NCBI RefSeq assembly: GCF_000346465.2
Contig: NC_034009.1
Span: forward strand, 33,087,251 to 33,151,250
Direction of reading: 5' to 3'
Length of the DNA stretch: 64,000 nt
Origin: Prunus persica
Taxonomy: Eukaryota; Streptophyta; Magnoliopsida; Rosales; Rosaceae
The translations under genes and the position numbers were made by a program. Of this stretch, positions 1 to 11,777 are shown piece after piece. Numbering within the stretch: position 1 is the first letter of the stretch; each line of letters starts with the position of its first letter. A model generated the notes under the pieces. It made no database searches, was not told where the DNA came from, and worked only from the letters and a program-made list of their open reading frames with translations.

Positions 1-143
1 AAATCAAGAGGACTGTAAAAGAGGGCCCAACAAATAATATTTGATTTGTAGAATTGAAAGATGCGGCCCAAAGCTAAAGAATTACAACCGGCGGCCCAGC
101 AAAACATAACTGAACTTTGCGGTCCAAATATTTACGAGTCATT

Positions 144-277
144 CTATCGTGAGGGCCTTATCTAAAGCTCCTAGATGAGATCCTATCTCTTAACCATTTG
201 ATCAAACTAATTAATTTGATCAAACGGTTAAAAAATAGGGCCTCATCTAAGGGTCCTAGATAAGACCCGAACTATAG
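144..277. repeat. Small foldback MITE, left-arm copy
   Basis: This imperfect palindrome of about 130 bp is centred near 209. Its halves read CTTATCTAAAGCTCCTAGAT and, inverted, TCTTATCTAGGACCCTTAG. The same unit sits at 17581-17714 in the right arm, so it was there before the duplication. No open reading frame is present. The family is not recognised; a foldback MITE is the simplest reading. Confidence 0.55.
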
Positions 278-1023
278 AATCCATTGCGGTCCATAACATG
301 CTAAAATTTAAAGCGGCCCAAAACTGAAGGAGGAAATAAAAATGGGCTGACATCTGGGCCCATTTAAATTAATGGGGTGGTCTATGAGCCAGCTAATAGG
401 CCCATTAAGAATTCTGGGGCCCAAATACAATTATCTTTCCCATGAGGTTTGCCAAACCTTAAGACTTTGGTCCTCTGTTTTTTCCCATTTACTATTCCTT
501 GGCCGCGCATTCACTCCATCTACGGTTGAACCTAGTTCGCCATACAACTTCAAGCAAACTATTACTTGATCCATAAGTTTTACGTGGAACAGTAATGAAA
601 CTTTTGAGATAAACGATTTAGGTCACGACCAAAAGTTATTGTTGAGCCGTTTCTGGTGTACCAAATTTTGGCCTTTGTGGTGTACAATATAAAATTATTC
701 TTTAGGAATATCGAGATTAATTGTCCAAGAGTAATCTTGGGCCATGACTGATATAGAACAAGATCCCTTACAAATTTTGAAGGCAAAAGGAAAAAGGAGC
801 CCTTCTAGATAGATAGCTACCAGAGCTCTGGAATTCATCTTGTGTTGATCAATAGCTACCAGAGCTCAAGATAACGTATTGCTTTGCGCGCCACAGTTCA
901 ACTTTAAAATAGCCTGTGCTAAGCTAACCTAACCCAGGAGGTCGAATACAGCATGCACCCAACTTAGCCATGAATCTTTTTTTCCGCTCTTTTCATCTTA
1001 GTCGTCAAGCATCGAAAAAACTA

Positions 1024-4000
1024 CTACTCTATCCAAATTGCACCCAACATCTTAGCCATGAAACTATACCGGTCAGCAGCTTCATCAATCTGTAAATACA
1101 AGAGCCATATATAAATACAATGGTCGGGACCATAAATGACTATAAACTCAATTAGATACTTGCCATTTTCTGGGTTGGACGTCCACTTCCATGCCCTGCC
1201 TTGCATTCAATGCGACCAATAATCGGATTGGTCTGTGGGCTTTTCTCCAAACTTGTGCTCAGAACATATTGCAAGGTCTAAGAATAAAGAGAATCAATTA
1301 TACAATTGAAGAGAAAATAACACACACAACTGAAACGAACAAAAGCACAAAATCAATAAAAGAGAATAACACACACAACTGAAACAAACAAATGCACAAA
1401 TAAATAAAAGAGTTGTCTTGATAATAGATGATAAAGGCAGTGATGATGAGAAATCATATTAAGGCCACAATGTTTACATTCCCATACAATAATGACTTGT
1501 AGATTCTATTCGCAAAAGAGACTCACCGCCAATAACTTCAACGTGTGCAACGGTACGACTCGATCATCATGATCTGCAGTCAATAGCATGGTAGATGGGT
1601 ACTGGTGAGGTTGGCTTGCATGCAGTTCCCATGGTCTCCTGACATTGTGTAAAGGCGAGTACCTGAAAGTAGAAGGGAGGGAGTGATAAGCTCATATTCA
1701 TATTTACAAGAACCAGAAGACTGATGAAGAGGCGCATCAAGCATAATGCATAAATATGTACTGCAATCCCTCTTATCCTAACAATCACACTCATTCCAAC
1801 AAAGAATGAGAAATCTTGTTTATGGAGTTCTAAGCAAATGTGAATTGGAGTAATACTTTATCCTACCATCACTATCCATCACAGAATTGAGACTAAAACA
1901 AGGCAGTGATATACTTATACAGAATTTTAAAACATTGCCATAACTAAAACAGGACTGCAATCAGATACACCTCAACACCACCAAATGAAGAGAGAAAATG
2001 TAAACAAAACAGTACTTACTTAATTAACCATTGGAATTCTTCCTCCTTGTCAGAACAGCCATAATCAGAAGTCCATGCATGACCTGAGAAACTCTTCTAC
2101 ATCAAACATATGTTGCAACCAGAAGAAAAAAAAAACCTTAGAAGACCCAAAGGAAGTAAATTCACCTATGGTAAACTTGTGGAACCGTAGCATGTCCATA
2201 ACACCAACATGAGCTAGTGCACAACCAAAAAGATCGGGTCTCTGCGAGAAGGCATTTTTTTCATATAAATCACTCACTACAGATTTAATAGTAAACACAA
2301 CTAAAGATGCCACACCTGATTTATGCAAGCTCCAACAAGCAGCCCACCATTACTTCCACCTTCGATACACAACTTGCTGGGTTGGGTATAACCGGCAGAT
2401 ACCAGGTATTCAGCTGCAGAAATGAAGTCATCAAAGCAATTTTGCTTTTTAGCGAGGGAGCCTGATTTATGCCATTCCTCCCCGTACTCTCCACCACCAC
2501 GGATATTTGCTATGCAGAAAACAGCACCTAAATGTCTTGTAAGTACAATACGACTAACACTGAAATAAGGCGTAATACTAATGTCGAATCCACCATATCC
2601 ATATAGCAAGCACGGGTGTGATCCATCCAAAGGAATGTTCTTTCTGGCCACGACAAACATTGGTATCTCAGTTCCATCCTTACTGGGAATGAATACCTGG
2701 ATAATGAAAAAACCCATTATATAGTAAATGAAATACTGCATGTGATAAAAAATTGAAGGTACATAGAAAGAATGAGATCAAGCTAGTGACACTAAAATGT
2801 CAGTACAACAAGCTCTAATACCTGATCAACTTGGAACTCTGAGCGATCAAACCCAGGAACTGTAATTTCACGAAATACCTTCACGTCCGGAATTTCGTTC
2901 ACTAAATTACACTGATATATTATACCAGGGGTGAGAAAACTCGTAAACCCAAAAAAAGCAGTGCTGTCTTCACGTCTTCCAGAAATCCCACTAACAGAGC
3001 CAATGTCAAGGGGTAATTGATGCAGCAAGTTACCTGAATTCAAATCCCTAATCTGTAGTACACACTTCACATCACTCAAGTAACTAACAATCATTTGGCT
3101 ACCATTCACAGCACATACTGATCCAAGTACATCTTTTTCAGCTTCTTGGAGAACGTCAGTCCAAACAGTTGGTTCCTTTAGATCAACTCGGACCAACTTA
3201 TATTTTGGAGCATCTTTGTTTGTCAGAAAAGTAAACACAGTGTCATCATTTGCAATGAGATTATACATTGCATCAAATGTATCGATAAGCTTCAGAACTG
3301 GGAGCAAATCATTTTTCTCCCTTAGACCTTCAAGCCCATTAGGAAGTGCAGACATGTCACAGTAATAAAATTTGTTGACTGGGTCACAACCCTCATCAAT
3401 AGATAGAATAATATACTGCAGATTACAGAGTACCAGAAGTAAAAAAAACGTTAGTTGAAAATAATATTACAATAAATCTTCTTTCTAAGCTATACAACAA
3501 TTTAATCAAAAAAAAAATGGCAATTTCTAAGGGGTGCTATACTACAAATTGTATACATTGAGCAGTTTCACCACTGGGCTGAGTTTCTGGGTGAGACCTC
3601 AACTGTAAACCCCATTCTAATGCAAAATCACAAAACTATATGGAGAGAGCAGGTGACATGTCTTAATTTTAGGCTTCATTTTAAGTACAAGAATCCTACT
3701 GCTTCAACAAGAAGAAAAGGACTCTTAACAGAGCCAGAAAATCCAGGAAGATAACAAAATCGACCTACCTTCCCATCTGCGGTAACAGTGGCTCCAAACA
3801 AGTATTTAGGATTTTCAGGATCCTTCCAGCATAGTATGTCTTTTGATTGATCTGTACCCACGAAATGATAGTAAACCTCATGATAAAGATTTGCGTTGGT
3901 CTCTGTCCCAGCATCAATATCTTTTCCTTCTCTACAGAACAAATCAACAGTTCTATAAATTCAATTTCATTATTTTGCACAAATCTAACAAACGAGGAAA

Positions 4001-5716
4001 TATCAAAATAAACCTAACATAGCTATTCATTGTCCCAATAATAGTTTCTAAGTTTCTAAATAAATTCAATTTCAATGACTCGTTTGTGCCATTATATCCA
4101 CATTTCTATACTCACAGCCCAAACTTTAGCTAATCATAGCCTAGCAATAGCCATTTAACCATCTTTGGATTCTCCAAATTAAGTAAAGCAAGAACATCTA
4201 CATCAATTCTATCACTTTTTTTATTCTGTATCTTATTAATTTAACTGAAAGTCTCAAACTATCAGCCATGCTAATTAGAGAACTCCATCAAAATCCACAT
4301 GCCCACAACTTTTTAGTGTAAAGATACATGATTTCCACTTACTTTGGAGCTGGATATCGGCTGTAGAAAAACCCTTTGTTATCATGTGTCCAGGAAATCC
4401 CCGAAAACTTGACCTGAAAATAGTAAGCTCATCTCGGTAAAGGTGCCATGGAGAACGCACATTACTTTATATAAAAACATACATAAACTCCAGCGCTTAC
4501 CCAAGATAAAGTATCAGGCTCGATCTTCTTATCCTCAACCCGCATCACTTTGATTGTTACCCAATCACTGCCACTTGTGCTAAGGGCATAGGCCATGTAC
4601 TTGGCGTCTTTACTTACAGAATGTGTGTTCAAAGATACAGTCCCATCTTCACTAAGCGTATTAGGATCAAGTAAAACCTCTGGTTCTCCATCCAAACTGT
4701 CCTAAAACCACAAATGAACCCCCAGAAAGAAAATAAGGAAAGAAGAAGGAAACAGAGGAAGGAATGAATGAATTTATATGCAGTTGATTATCAAATATAG
4801 AGCCAATGGCCAACCTGGACATAGATGACGTTTTGGGCTTGAAGCCCAGTGTTATGGGAGTAAAAGTACTTATTCCCTTCCCTATAAGGTGGATCATAGC
4901 GTGGGTGATCGAAAAGCTTGGTGATCTTTTCACTAAGCTTACCTCTCGTATCGCATTCCTTTAGAACCGACTGTGTCAGTTCCACTTGTTTCTGTACAAA
5001 ATCTTTGGTCTCTTCTGAATGAGGATCTTCAAGCCTAAAAGATTTAATCCAAAAGAGTCAGAAAATCAAAATTCGATCAAATTCTTATAAATAAATAAAA
5101 ATAGCAGCATCAAGAAGTCGGCGATTGATCCTCGTTGAGATAACAAGCAGGACAAATGCTAGGGCTTAGGATTGAAACTCTAAGTACAAATGCTACATAC
5201 TATTGAAAACCTTGAAAGAAAATCTTCTTCGATAATGAATTTCCATTTCCATACAAACAAATAAACGAAAAAAAAATGGTGGGAAATATATAGACAAGAG
5301 AAGGTTGTACCATACCATCTATAAGGATCGGCAATCTTGACGCCATGGTAGTCATCGATAACAGACTCATCTCTGCGGACTCTAGGGTATTGCAAGGGCA
5401 CGTCTAGGGCACAAAGGGAGCCCATTCTAGGTTTTGAAAGAAATGAAAGAGAGCGAACGGAAGACCTTTTTTTCTTATTAACGTTACGAGAAAGAAAGCG
5501 AAGGGATTTGAGAGGGCTTGAGATTGAGATTGAAGGCGGTTGGGTTTGGGCAAATACTAGTCGTCGTCCTATTCCTACAGACGAAGACGAAGACGAAGAC
5601 GAAGATGAATGTGAAGATGAAGTGTTTGATGTTGTGTTTAAAAGAGAAAGAAAAGGAGCGTGATTTGTTGGGAGCCTTGGGGTAATGGCGTTGGCGTGGC
5701 GAGCATATGACAACAT
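1024..5716 (-). CDS. POP: Prolyl oligopeptidase (prolyl endopeptidase), copy L
   Basis: Serine peptidase of family S9A, which cuts short peptides after proline. The coding exons on the minus strand are 5316-5716, 4815-5034, 4501-4701, 4343-4413, 3769-3931, 2822-3415, 2316-2696, 2166-2241, 2020-2083, 1527-1662, 1164-1277 and 1024-1089. From the internal Met at 5425 (MGSLCALD) the product is 731 aa, the usual cytosolic POP length. An in-frame upstream Met at 5716 would add 97 residues rich in Ser, Arg and Lys with few acidic residues, which looks like an organelle transit peptide; which start is used is unknown. The N-terminal part is the beta-propeller. The catalytic triad is visible: Ser in GGSNGGLL (about 568), Asp in ADHDDRV (about 660), His in KAGHG (about 701). 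Intron 11 has a GC donor (ATG|gcaagt). No stop or frameshift was found. Confidence 0.95.
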
Positions 5717-5813
5717 TGTTTACGCCTAGTCAAAACCTTTGCCCATTGGAAGTTGGAACCTCGAGGCATCAATGCTTGCGGGGCGTTACTTGCCAAGAAG
5801 AATGTGGGGCTAA

Positions 5814-6986
5814 GAGCAAGTCCAGCAAGCTCGGGCTGGGGGGGGTTTGGGCAAAAAAATCGTTTCCAGCAACAAAGTCCAGCCCGGGCAAGCCATGGGA
5901 CCCAGCAGACTGGGCTGGCCCGAGGGCGACTTCGGCCCGAGCAAGCGCCCGAGCAACGTGACGTCATGGCTGACGCCAGGCTGGCGTCAGCCCTCCAGCG
6001 GTTTAATTTTTTTTTACTGTTGGCGCGTGCATTGCACGCGCCAATGTTAAAAAAAATTTAAACCGAAGCGCTACAGTAGCCGCCAATGGCTACATTACAC
6101 GTGGCAGCGTATTGGCTCTCCGATCATATTTTTTCCAGCAATCCAACGGTAGCCAATGTTTGTGCAATAAAAAAATGAAAAAAAATGGATAAAAATTTAA
6201 AAAAATACAAAAAAATTACTGTTTTTTTTTTTTCTCTATACCTTATTTCCATTTTCAACATTTAAGTAAATGTCTTTGTCCTTCTACTTTTATTTATTTT
6301 TATATTACTCCATTTACTTAAGTTTACAATGTAAATAAGGAAGTACCCCATATTTGGATTCAAATAAAAATACTAGAAAATCAAATTCCCATCAAATCAA
6401 AATATGAAAAATCGATTTTAGTGCAAAATACGATTTAGGCTAAAAATGATGGCTCATTAAGTCAATATATACTTCATATTAAAATTTCATAAAATCAAGT
6501 TTTCTTATTTGATGTGTAAGGAATAAAAGCCGCCAAAAATTATCTTGAGAAAATGATTATTCCGAAAAATCATTTTTCATACTTAGTCAAATTGCACCTC
6601 TGCTACAAAAATTCTGGGTTCGCCAATGTCTATAAATACCAACCAATACTCTTCACTTTTGACACCAAATCCTCATACTTTTTTTTTCCTATAAATACCA
6701 ACAAATACAACTAATAAAATAAAATCTTATCCGAAAATATTATCCAATATGAATAGTATTGACACGTAGAAACCAAAAAATCTTATCCGAAAATATTATC
6801 CAAATTAATTGTTTAAGTAAAAAAAGTTGTGAAAAAAACAAAAAAATGAATAGTATTTGCCATGGCAAGCCCCAACTGCTGGAAACACATTTTGCTGAAG
6901 GGGGCTAGGGCAGCCACTATTCACGTGAATAGTGCCTGCCCTAGGGCTAATCTTGCCATGGCAAGAGGCAACTGGTGGAAATGCTC
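5814..6986. mobile_element. Non-autonomous PIF/Harbinger (Tourist-like) element, copy 1
   Basis: The ends read GAGCAAGTCC and GGAAATGCTC, an imperfect terminal inverted repeat. The element is flanked by TAA at 5811-5813 and 6987-6989, the 3-bp TWA target duplication typical of PIF/Harbinger elements. The right arm of the inverted duplication carries the uninterrupted site (GGGGCTAATGCG read on this strand, near 11417), so the 1173-bp insertion is defined to the base. The interior has GC-rich ends, an AT-rich core and no transposase. Short reading frames inside it are chance. A related copy lies at 58665-59769 in opposite orientation. Confidence 0.93.
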
Positions 6987-7116
6987 TAATGCGTGCTCAT
7001 TGTGTGTGGTTTATGTCGCCATAATTTTGACTAGCCTAGCCCTTCAGAAAGCGATCAAACCTCGTCCACACAAATTAATATGCAAATCAACTAGTTGGAT
7101 TAACGCTGGCTGATCC

Positions 7117-8008
7117 ATCGTCCATACGGCGAAAAACGTTTGGACATAAAAATTCCCATATGGGCTTTGAAAACGTCTGCTGGACTAACCCATTGGATTG
7201 TTAACGTTGAAATGGGTTAACTGGAAGCTCAATTCAATTCTTATGTCATGGGGATGGGATGGCATGGGCCATGACAAGTGGGAACTGGAAAAGATGATAT
7301 CACACAAATGACAAAGAATTTGATTACAAACATGCATGATGCATCCACCGAAAATATCTTACCATTTAAGTTAACAAATCAAGTAACTCCTGTTATGCTG
7401 ATAAGCAACTAGAACATTACTTAAAGAGTTAGTTTTAGATTAACTTCAACCTCAATGGTTAAAAACTGAGGCTAAAGCCATGCTTTCCTTAAACAAATCG
7501 ATGAAGAACGTCCCCGCTGAACTCTTTGGTGCACCAAATAATCGCCATTTTCATTTCTTGATTAGTAATTTAGTGAGTGACTAGAGAGAGAGACGACGAA
7601 ATTAAACACTTAAAAAAAAACCAATTCTATCCGTACAATACAATTTACGACCCTGACCAAAGCCACCTGCGATGTTACTTTTTTCCAGAGAAGAAAAAAT
7701 AAAGAAATTATATTTTTTAGATCCAATCATCCAATTCCAAGGTATCTCAGCGCGTGCAAGGAAGCAAGCAAGCTTCAGAACAACACGTGGGTAAATAGTA
7801 GATATATACCAATCCATCCACTCAAATAAAGAGCAACCTGCTCTGTCCCCTACGTGGGACCAGACCACAGACAATTTATACAAGAAAGCTATAACGGTAG
7901 AGGGAGAGAGCAGAGCACCGTAGTTTAATCTTTGATCTTTCCACTTTCCTTTTTCCTCGGCGGAGAGAAAGAGAGAGATACTGGGGTTTGAGTTTGATTG
8001 ATATATCA
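7117..8008 (+). promoter_or_regulatory. Upstream region of the RopGEF gene
   Basis: This 0.9-kb gene-free stretch must hold the RopGEF promoter, because POP copy L points away. A weak TATA-like string (tttatac) lies near 7875 and another (gatatata) near 7801. The leader before the ATG at 8009 is purine-rich (gagagaaagagagagata). No element is decisive. This segment is absent from the right arm, where a deletion removed it. Confidence 0.4.
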
Positions 8009-10777
8009 ATGGGGAGCATCTGCATCTCCTCTGAAGATGAGTTGAGTCAGAGGTTCGAGAGCTACAGCTTGAGTGCAGACGTCAGTGAGTCCGAAAGCTC
8101 CACCAGTGACGTTTCCTGTCGGCACGAAGCTCCTGCTGCTGCTTCCACTTCTTTGACTTCTTCCCCTCCATGCGGACCCGACTTCGCTGACATTTTTGTT
8201 TGTCAGCAACAGCCGCCTATACCCTTTTTGTTTCCGGCGGTCGGTGGACGACATGTCGTCATTCCGGCGACCAAGGCTGAGAAACCTGAGACCAAGTTGT
8301 CCGGTCAGTGTGCTTTACTTTGGAAATCTTTGCAATTCTTTAAAGTTACAATTGTAATGCGAAATTTGACCCTTTCCGGTTCTTAGTAATTTATGTGTGA
8401 GTGAGGCAACACTTTAAGGCTTGGAACTTGTATGATTGTCTCTTTTTTCGCTCCAATTGGGGCAAAAAACATACGAAATTTTGCTATTCTTTCCACACAT
8501 TCCTGTTACTTAGAGTGCAGCTACAGAATTTGACATTAAATGGATTATATTTGTGTTATCTGCAGAAGTTGAATTGATGAAGGAGCGGTTTGCAAAGCTT
8601 CTGCTTGGAGAAGACATGTCAGGTGGAGGCAAGGGAGTCTGTACGGCTCTTGCTATTTCCAATGCCATCACAAATCTTTCCGGTTTGTACAAATTCTTGT
8701 CTTCTTGGGTTTTCCGTTACTTGTTTCCTTACAATTTCCCCCCAACTCCCGTCTTCTTGACTGATTGAATATATAAGAAGCATAGTTATATTATAAAGAA
8801 ACAGAACAGAGGAGTATAATCATTGTTTCATGTTTCCCCTTCAATTGTCCAATTAGTTTTATGTTTCTTTTCATTTGGTTTCTTTGTCAGCCACTGTGTT
8901 TGGGGAGTTGTGGAAGTTGGAGCCATTGGCACCCCAGAAGAAGGCAATGTGGTGCCGGGAGATGGATTGGCTTTTGTGTGTAAGTGATTCTATTGTTGAG
9001 CTCATACCATCAATACAAGAATTCCCTGGTGGTGGAACCTTCGAGGTTATGGTCACTCGGCCCCGCTCTGATCTATATATAAACCTGCCGGCACTCAAGA
9101 AACTAGATGCGATGCTGCTTAGCATTCTTGACGGATTCCATGATTCTCAGTTTTACTATGTTGACCGAGGTATAATTGTTGCTGATTCTGATGATGGTGA
9201 AACAATTCCCCTGTCTTCCTCTTCCAATAGACCTTCAATCAGGCAAGAAGAGAAGTGGTGGCTCCCATTCCCGAAGGTCCCCCCAAATGGTCTCTCTGAG
9301 AATGCGAGGAAGACATTGCAACAGTGTAGGGAATGCACAAATCAGATCCTTAAGGCTGCAATGGCAATTAATAGTAGTGTGCTGGCTGAAATGGAAATCC
9401 CTGAAGCTTATTTGGAGAGTTTGCCCAAGGTAAGGAGAAAACTATTCCTTTATATCTATTCCTACGCATTATCAATCATGTTATGAATATTAAGATCATG
9501 CACACACAGGATACACAGCGATAAATTTATTTTCTTGTTGCTTTTTTGAAAACAGTTCTATAATTAAGGTCTAGATTGTCAAGATATTAATGGTGTCATG
9601 TTTGCATTTCATATTCATATCTCTCACTTCCTTCTGTTGCTCTTATTTCCTGCTGCACAATGACAAAGTATTTGCTTTTAGTTATCCTTTCCTGTTACGG
9701 CCTAGGAATCACACGGCTAAGTCATGTTTGATTCTCTTTTCTCTGTTTATCTGATTTATTACCACAAAATATGTTGACATCACTCTACCAATTTCCCCAG
9801 AGTGCAAAAGCTTGTTTAGGCGAAATCATTTACCGTTTTATAGCTGCTGATCGGTTCTCCCCAGAATGTCTTCTTGATTACTTGGACCTCTCATCAGAAT
9901 ACACCACTCTGGAAATAGCAAACCGGATTGAGGCTGCTGCGCACATTTGGAAGCAGAAACACCTGAAATGCCATCCAACTCTTGTGAATACTGGAAAGTC
10001 ATCCTGGGGAGGAAAGGTTAAAGGCTTTGTCAGTGACACAGAAAAAAACAAGCTTCTAGCGCATCGGGCTGATACCCTCTTACAGAACCTAAGGATACGG
10101 TTCCCTGGCCTCCCGCAGACCGCTCTGGACATGAACAAGATTCAGTACAACAAGGTATAGGCCCAAAAAGATTTATCATCTTTGCTTGGAAAGAAAGAAA
10201 AGATAGTTGATCAGGTCAAGCACCATGCCTGCCGTTTCTAACATTTCATTTTGACAGTAAAAAATATGAACATAAATATTGAAAACCACGGGATTGACTA
10301 ATTTGGTACTCCAGATCCAGACTAGAGATTGAATGTCAAAAATGAGGAGTCTGAGTTTGAAGATGATGCATATCCACTTTAGTTTTGTTGAGCTTTTTAC
10401 GTGCTAATGAAATGAATGATATATTGCAGGATGTGGGGCAATCAGTCCTTGAGAGCTATTCCAGGGTGATGGAGAGCTTGGCGTTCAACATAATGGCAAG
10501 GATTGATGATCTGCTATATGTAGATGATGCCACGAAACAACGGGCAGCTGCAGAGTCTGTGTCTCTGTATGAGCAGGGAAGGTTTGGTGGTGCTATGCCA
10601 AAACAGAAGAGGATATCACCCAGTCCATTCTCAGTTCACCATACTTCAATTGCATCGCCAGCGTTGGATCATATCAATCAGACAACTAGAAGCCCTGGTG
10701 GAAGGACGCATAAACCAATAAAGAAGACTAGTTTTAGTGACGCGTTGGATGACAAGTTAGAAAAATTAACTTTCTGA
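8009..10777 (+). CDS. Rho-of-plants guanine nucleotide exchange factor (RopGEF, PRONE domain)
   Basis: Activates ROP/RAC small GTPases by GDP-GTP exchange, usually at the plasma membrane downstream of receptor-like kinases in polar growth. The five coding exons are 8009-8303, 8566-8682, 8891-9429, 9801-10154 and 10430-10777; all introns are GT-AG and the product is 550 aa. Residues 1-98 are a variable Ser-rich N-terminus. The PRONE domain runs from about 99 ([20 protein letters not shown]) to about 460 and includes the catalytic-core segments [20 protein letters not shown] and [10 protein letters not shown] and the conserved [10 protein letters not shown]. The C-terminal 90 residues (Ser/Pro-rich, ending LEKLTF) form the variable, often autoinhibitory tail. 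The start is the first ATG in the exon 1 frame. The subfamily member cannot be named from this reading. The gene sits between the two POP arms, and an inverted fragment of its exon 3 lies 333 bp past its stop. Confidence 0.95.
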
Positions 10778-10980
10778 TGATCTTGAAGTAACTAATGTTG
10801 GCCAACTTCTCTGTCACGGTATGTACTATGTAGCTAATTAAAAGATGGTTTGCTCAACCACCTGATGGATGAGCAATATATATAATGGATGATATATTGG
10901 TCTTTTCGCTCTATGATCCAATAACATAGCCACAGAATCCGATGCTGTTTGCATTGGTCCATACTCTATTTCAACCTCGA

Positions 10981-11007
10981 TTCTTCTTCTTCTTCTTCTT
11001 CTTCTTG
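10981..11007. repeat. (TTC)n microsatellite
   Basis: About nine TTC repeats lie 200 bp downstream of the RopGEF stop, just before the inverted RopGEF fragment. It is probably inside or near the RopGEF 3' UTR. Confidence 0.85.
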
Positions 11008-11109
11008 GTATAAACAGTCTTTATTCTTATTAAGAACATGTTTAATACATCCACTCTACTGGAGTCTGGATGAATAAGTTGAGTGTCCTGTGACTCGTGA
11101 TCAAATGCA

Positions 11110-11303
11110 GATATAAAGGAATAGTTTTCTCCTTACCTTGGGCAAACTCTCCAAATAAGCTTCGGGGATTTCCATTTCAGCCAGCACACTACTATTGATC
11201 GCCATTGCAGCCTTAAGTATCTGATTTGTGCATTCCCTACACTGTTGCAATGTCTTCCTCGCATTCTCAGAGAGACCATTTGGGGGGACCTTAGGGAATG
11301 GGA
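11110..11303 (-). pseudogene. Inverted fragment of RopGEF exon 3 and start of intron 3
   Basis: This is the reverse complement of about 9266-9456: the end of exon 3 (...AYLESLPK), its GT donor and about 27 bp of intron 3. It is a remnant of the RopGEF copied with the right arm. At 11301-11304 it joins sequence matching about 7112-7115, so roughly 2.15 kb (RopGEF promoter, exons 1-2 and most of exon 3) has been lost from this arm. The shared bases at the join (GGA) suggest microhomology-mediated deletion. It cannot encode a RopGEF. It lies in the 3' flank of the intact gene in antisense orientation. Confidence 0.93.
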
Positions 11304-11777
11304 TCAGTCAGTGTTAATCCAACAAGTTGATTTGCATATTAATTTGTGTGGATGAGGTTTGATCGCTTTTTAAAGGGCTAGGCTAGTCAAAATTATGGCC
11401 ACACAATGAGCACGCATTAGCCCCACATTCTTCTTGGCAAGTAACGCAGTAACGCCCAGCAATCGTTGATGCCTCGAGGTTCCAACTTCCAATGGGCAAA
11501 GGTTTTGACTCGGCGTAAACAATGTTGTCATATGCTCGCCACGCCAATGCCATTGCCCCAAGGCTCCCAACAAATCACGCTCCTTTTCTTTCTCTTTTAA
11601 ACACAACATCAAACACTTCGTCTTCGTCTTCGTCTGTAGGAATAGGACGACGACTAGTATTTACCCAAACCCAACCGCCTTCAATCTCAATCTCAAGCCC
11701 TCTCAAATCCCTTCGCTTTCTTTCTCGTAACGTTAATAAGAAAAAAAGGCTCTCTTTCATTTCTTTCAAAACCTAGA

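Larger units (their letters stand above)
1..7115. repeat. Left arm of a large inverted segmental duplication
   Basis: This arm carries POP copy L and its flanks. Read in reverse complement it matches the right arm (11110-17856) with small substitutions and indels. Position 1 pairs with about 17856, so the arm probably continues to the left of the window. A further short block, 9266-9456 inside RopGEF exon 3 and intron 3, also belongs to it. The main differences from the right arm are the PIF/Harbinger insertion at 5814-6986, a POP intron 5 about 550 bp shorter, and scattered substitutions. Both POP copies keep open frames and near-identical introns, so the duplication looks recent. Confidence 0.95.

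Noticed and set aside
5638..6061. Several overlapping frames of 67-109 codons
   Set aside because: They lie across the GC-rich end of a PIF/Harbinger element and the POP leader. The empty site in the other arm removes most of them.
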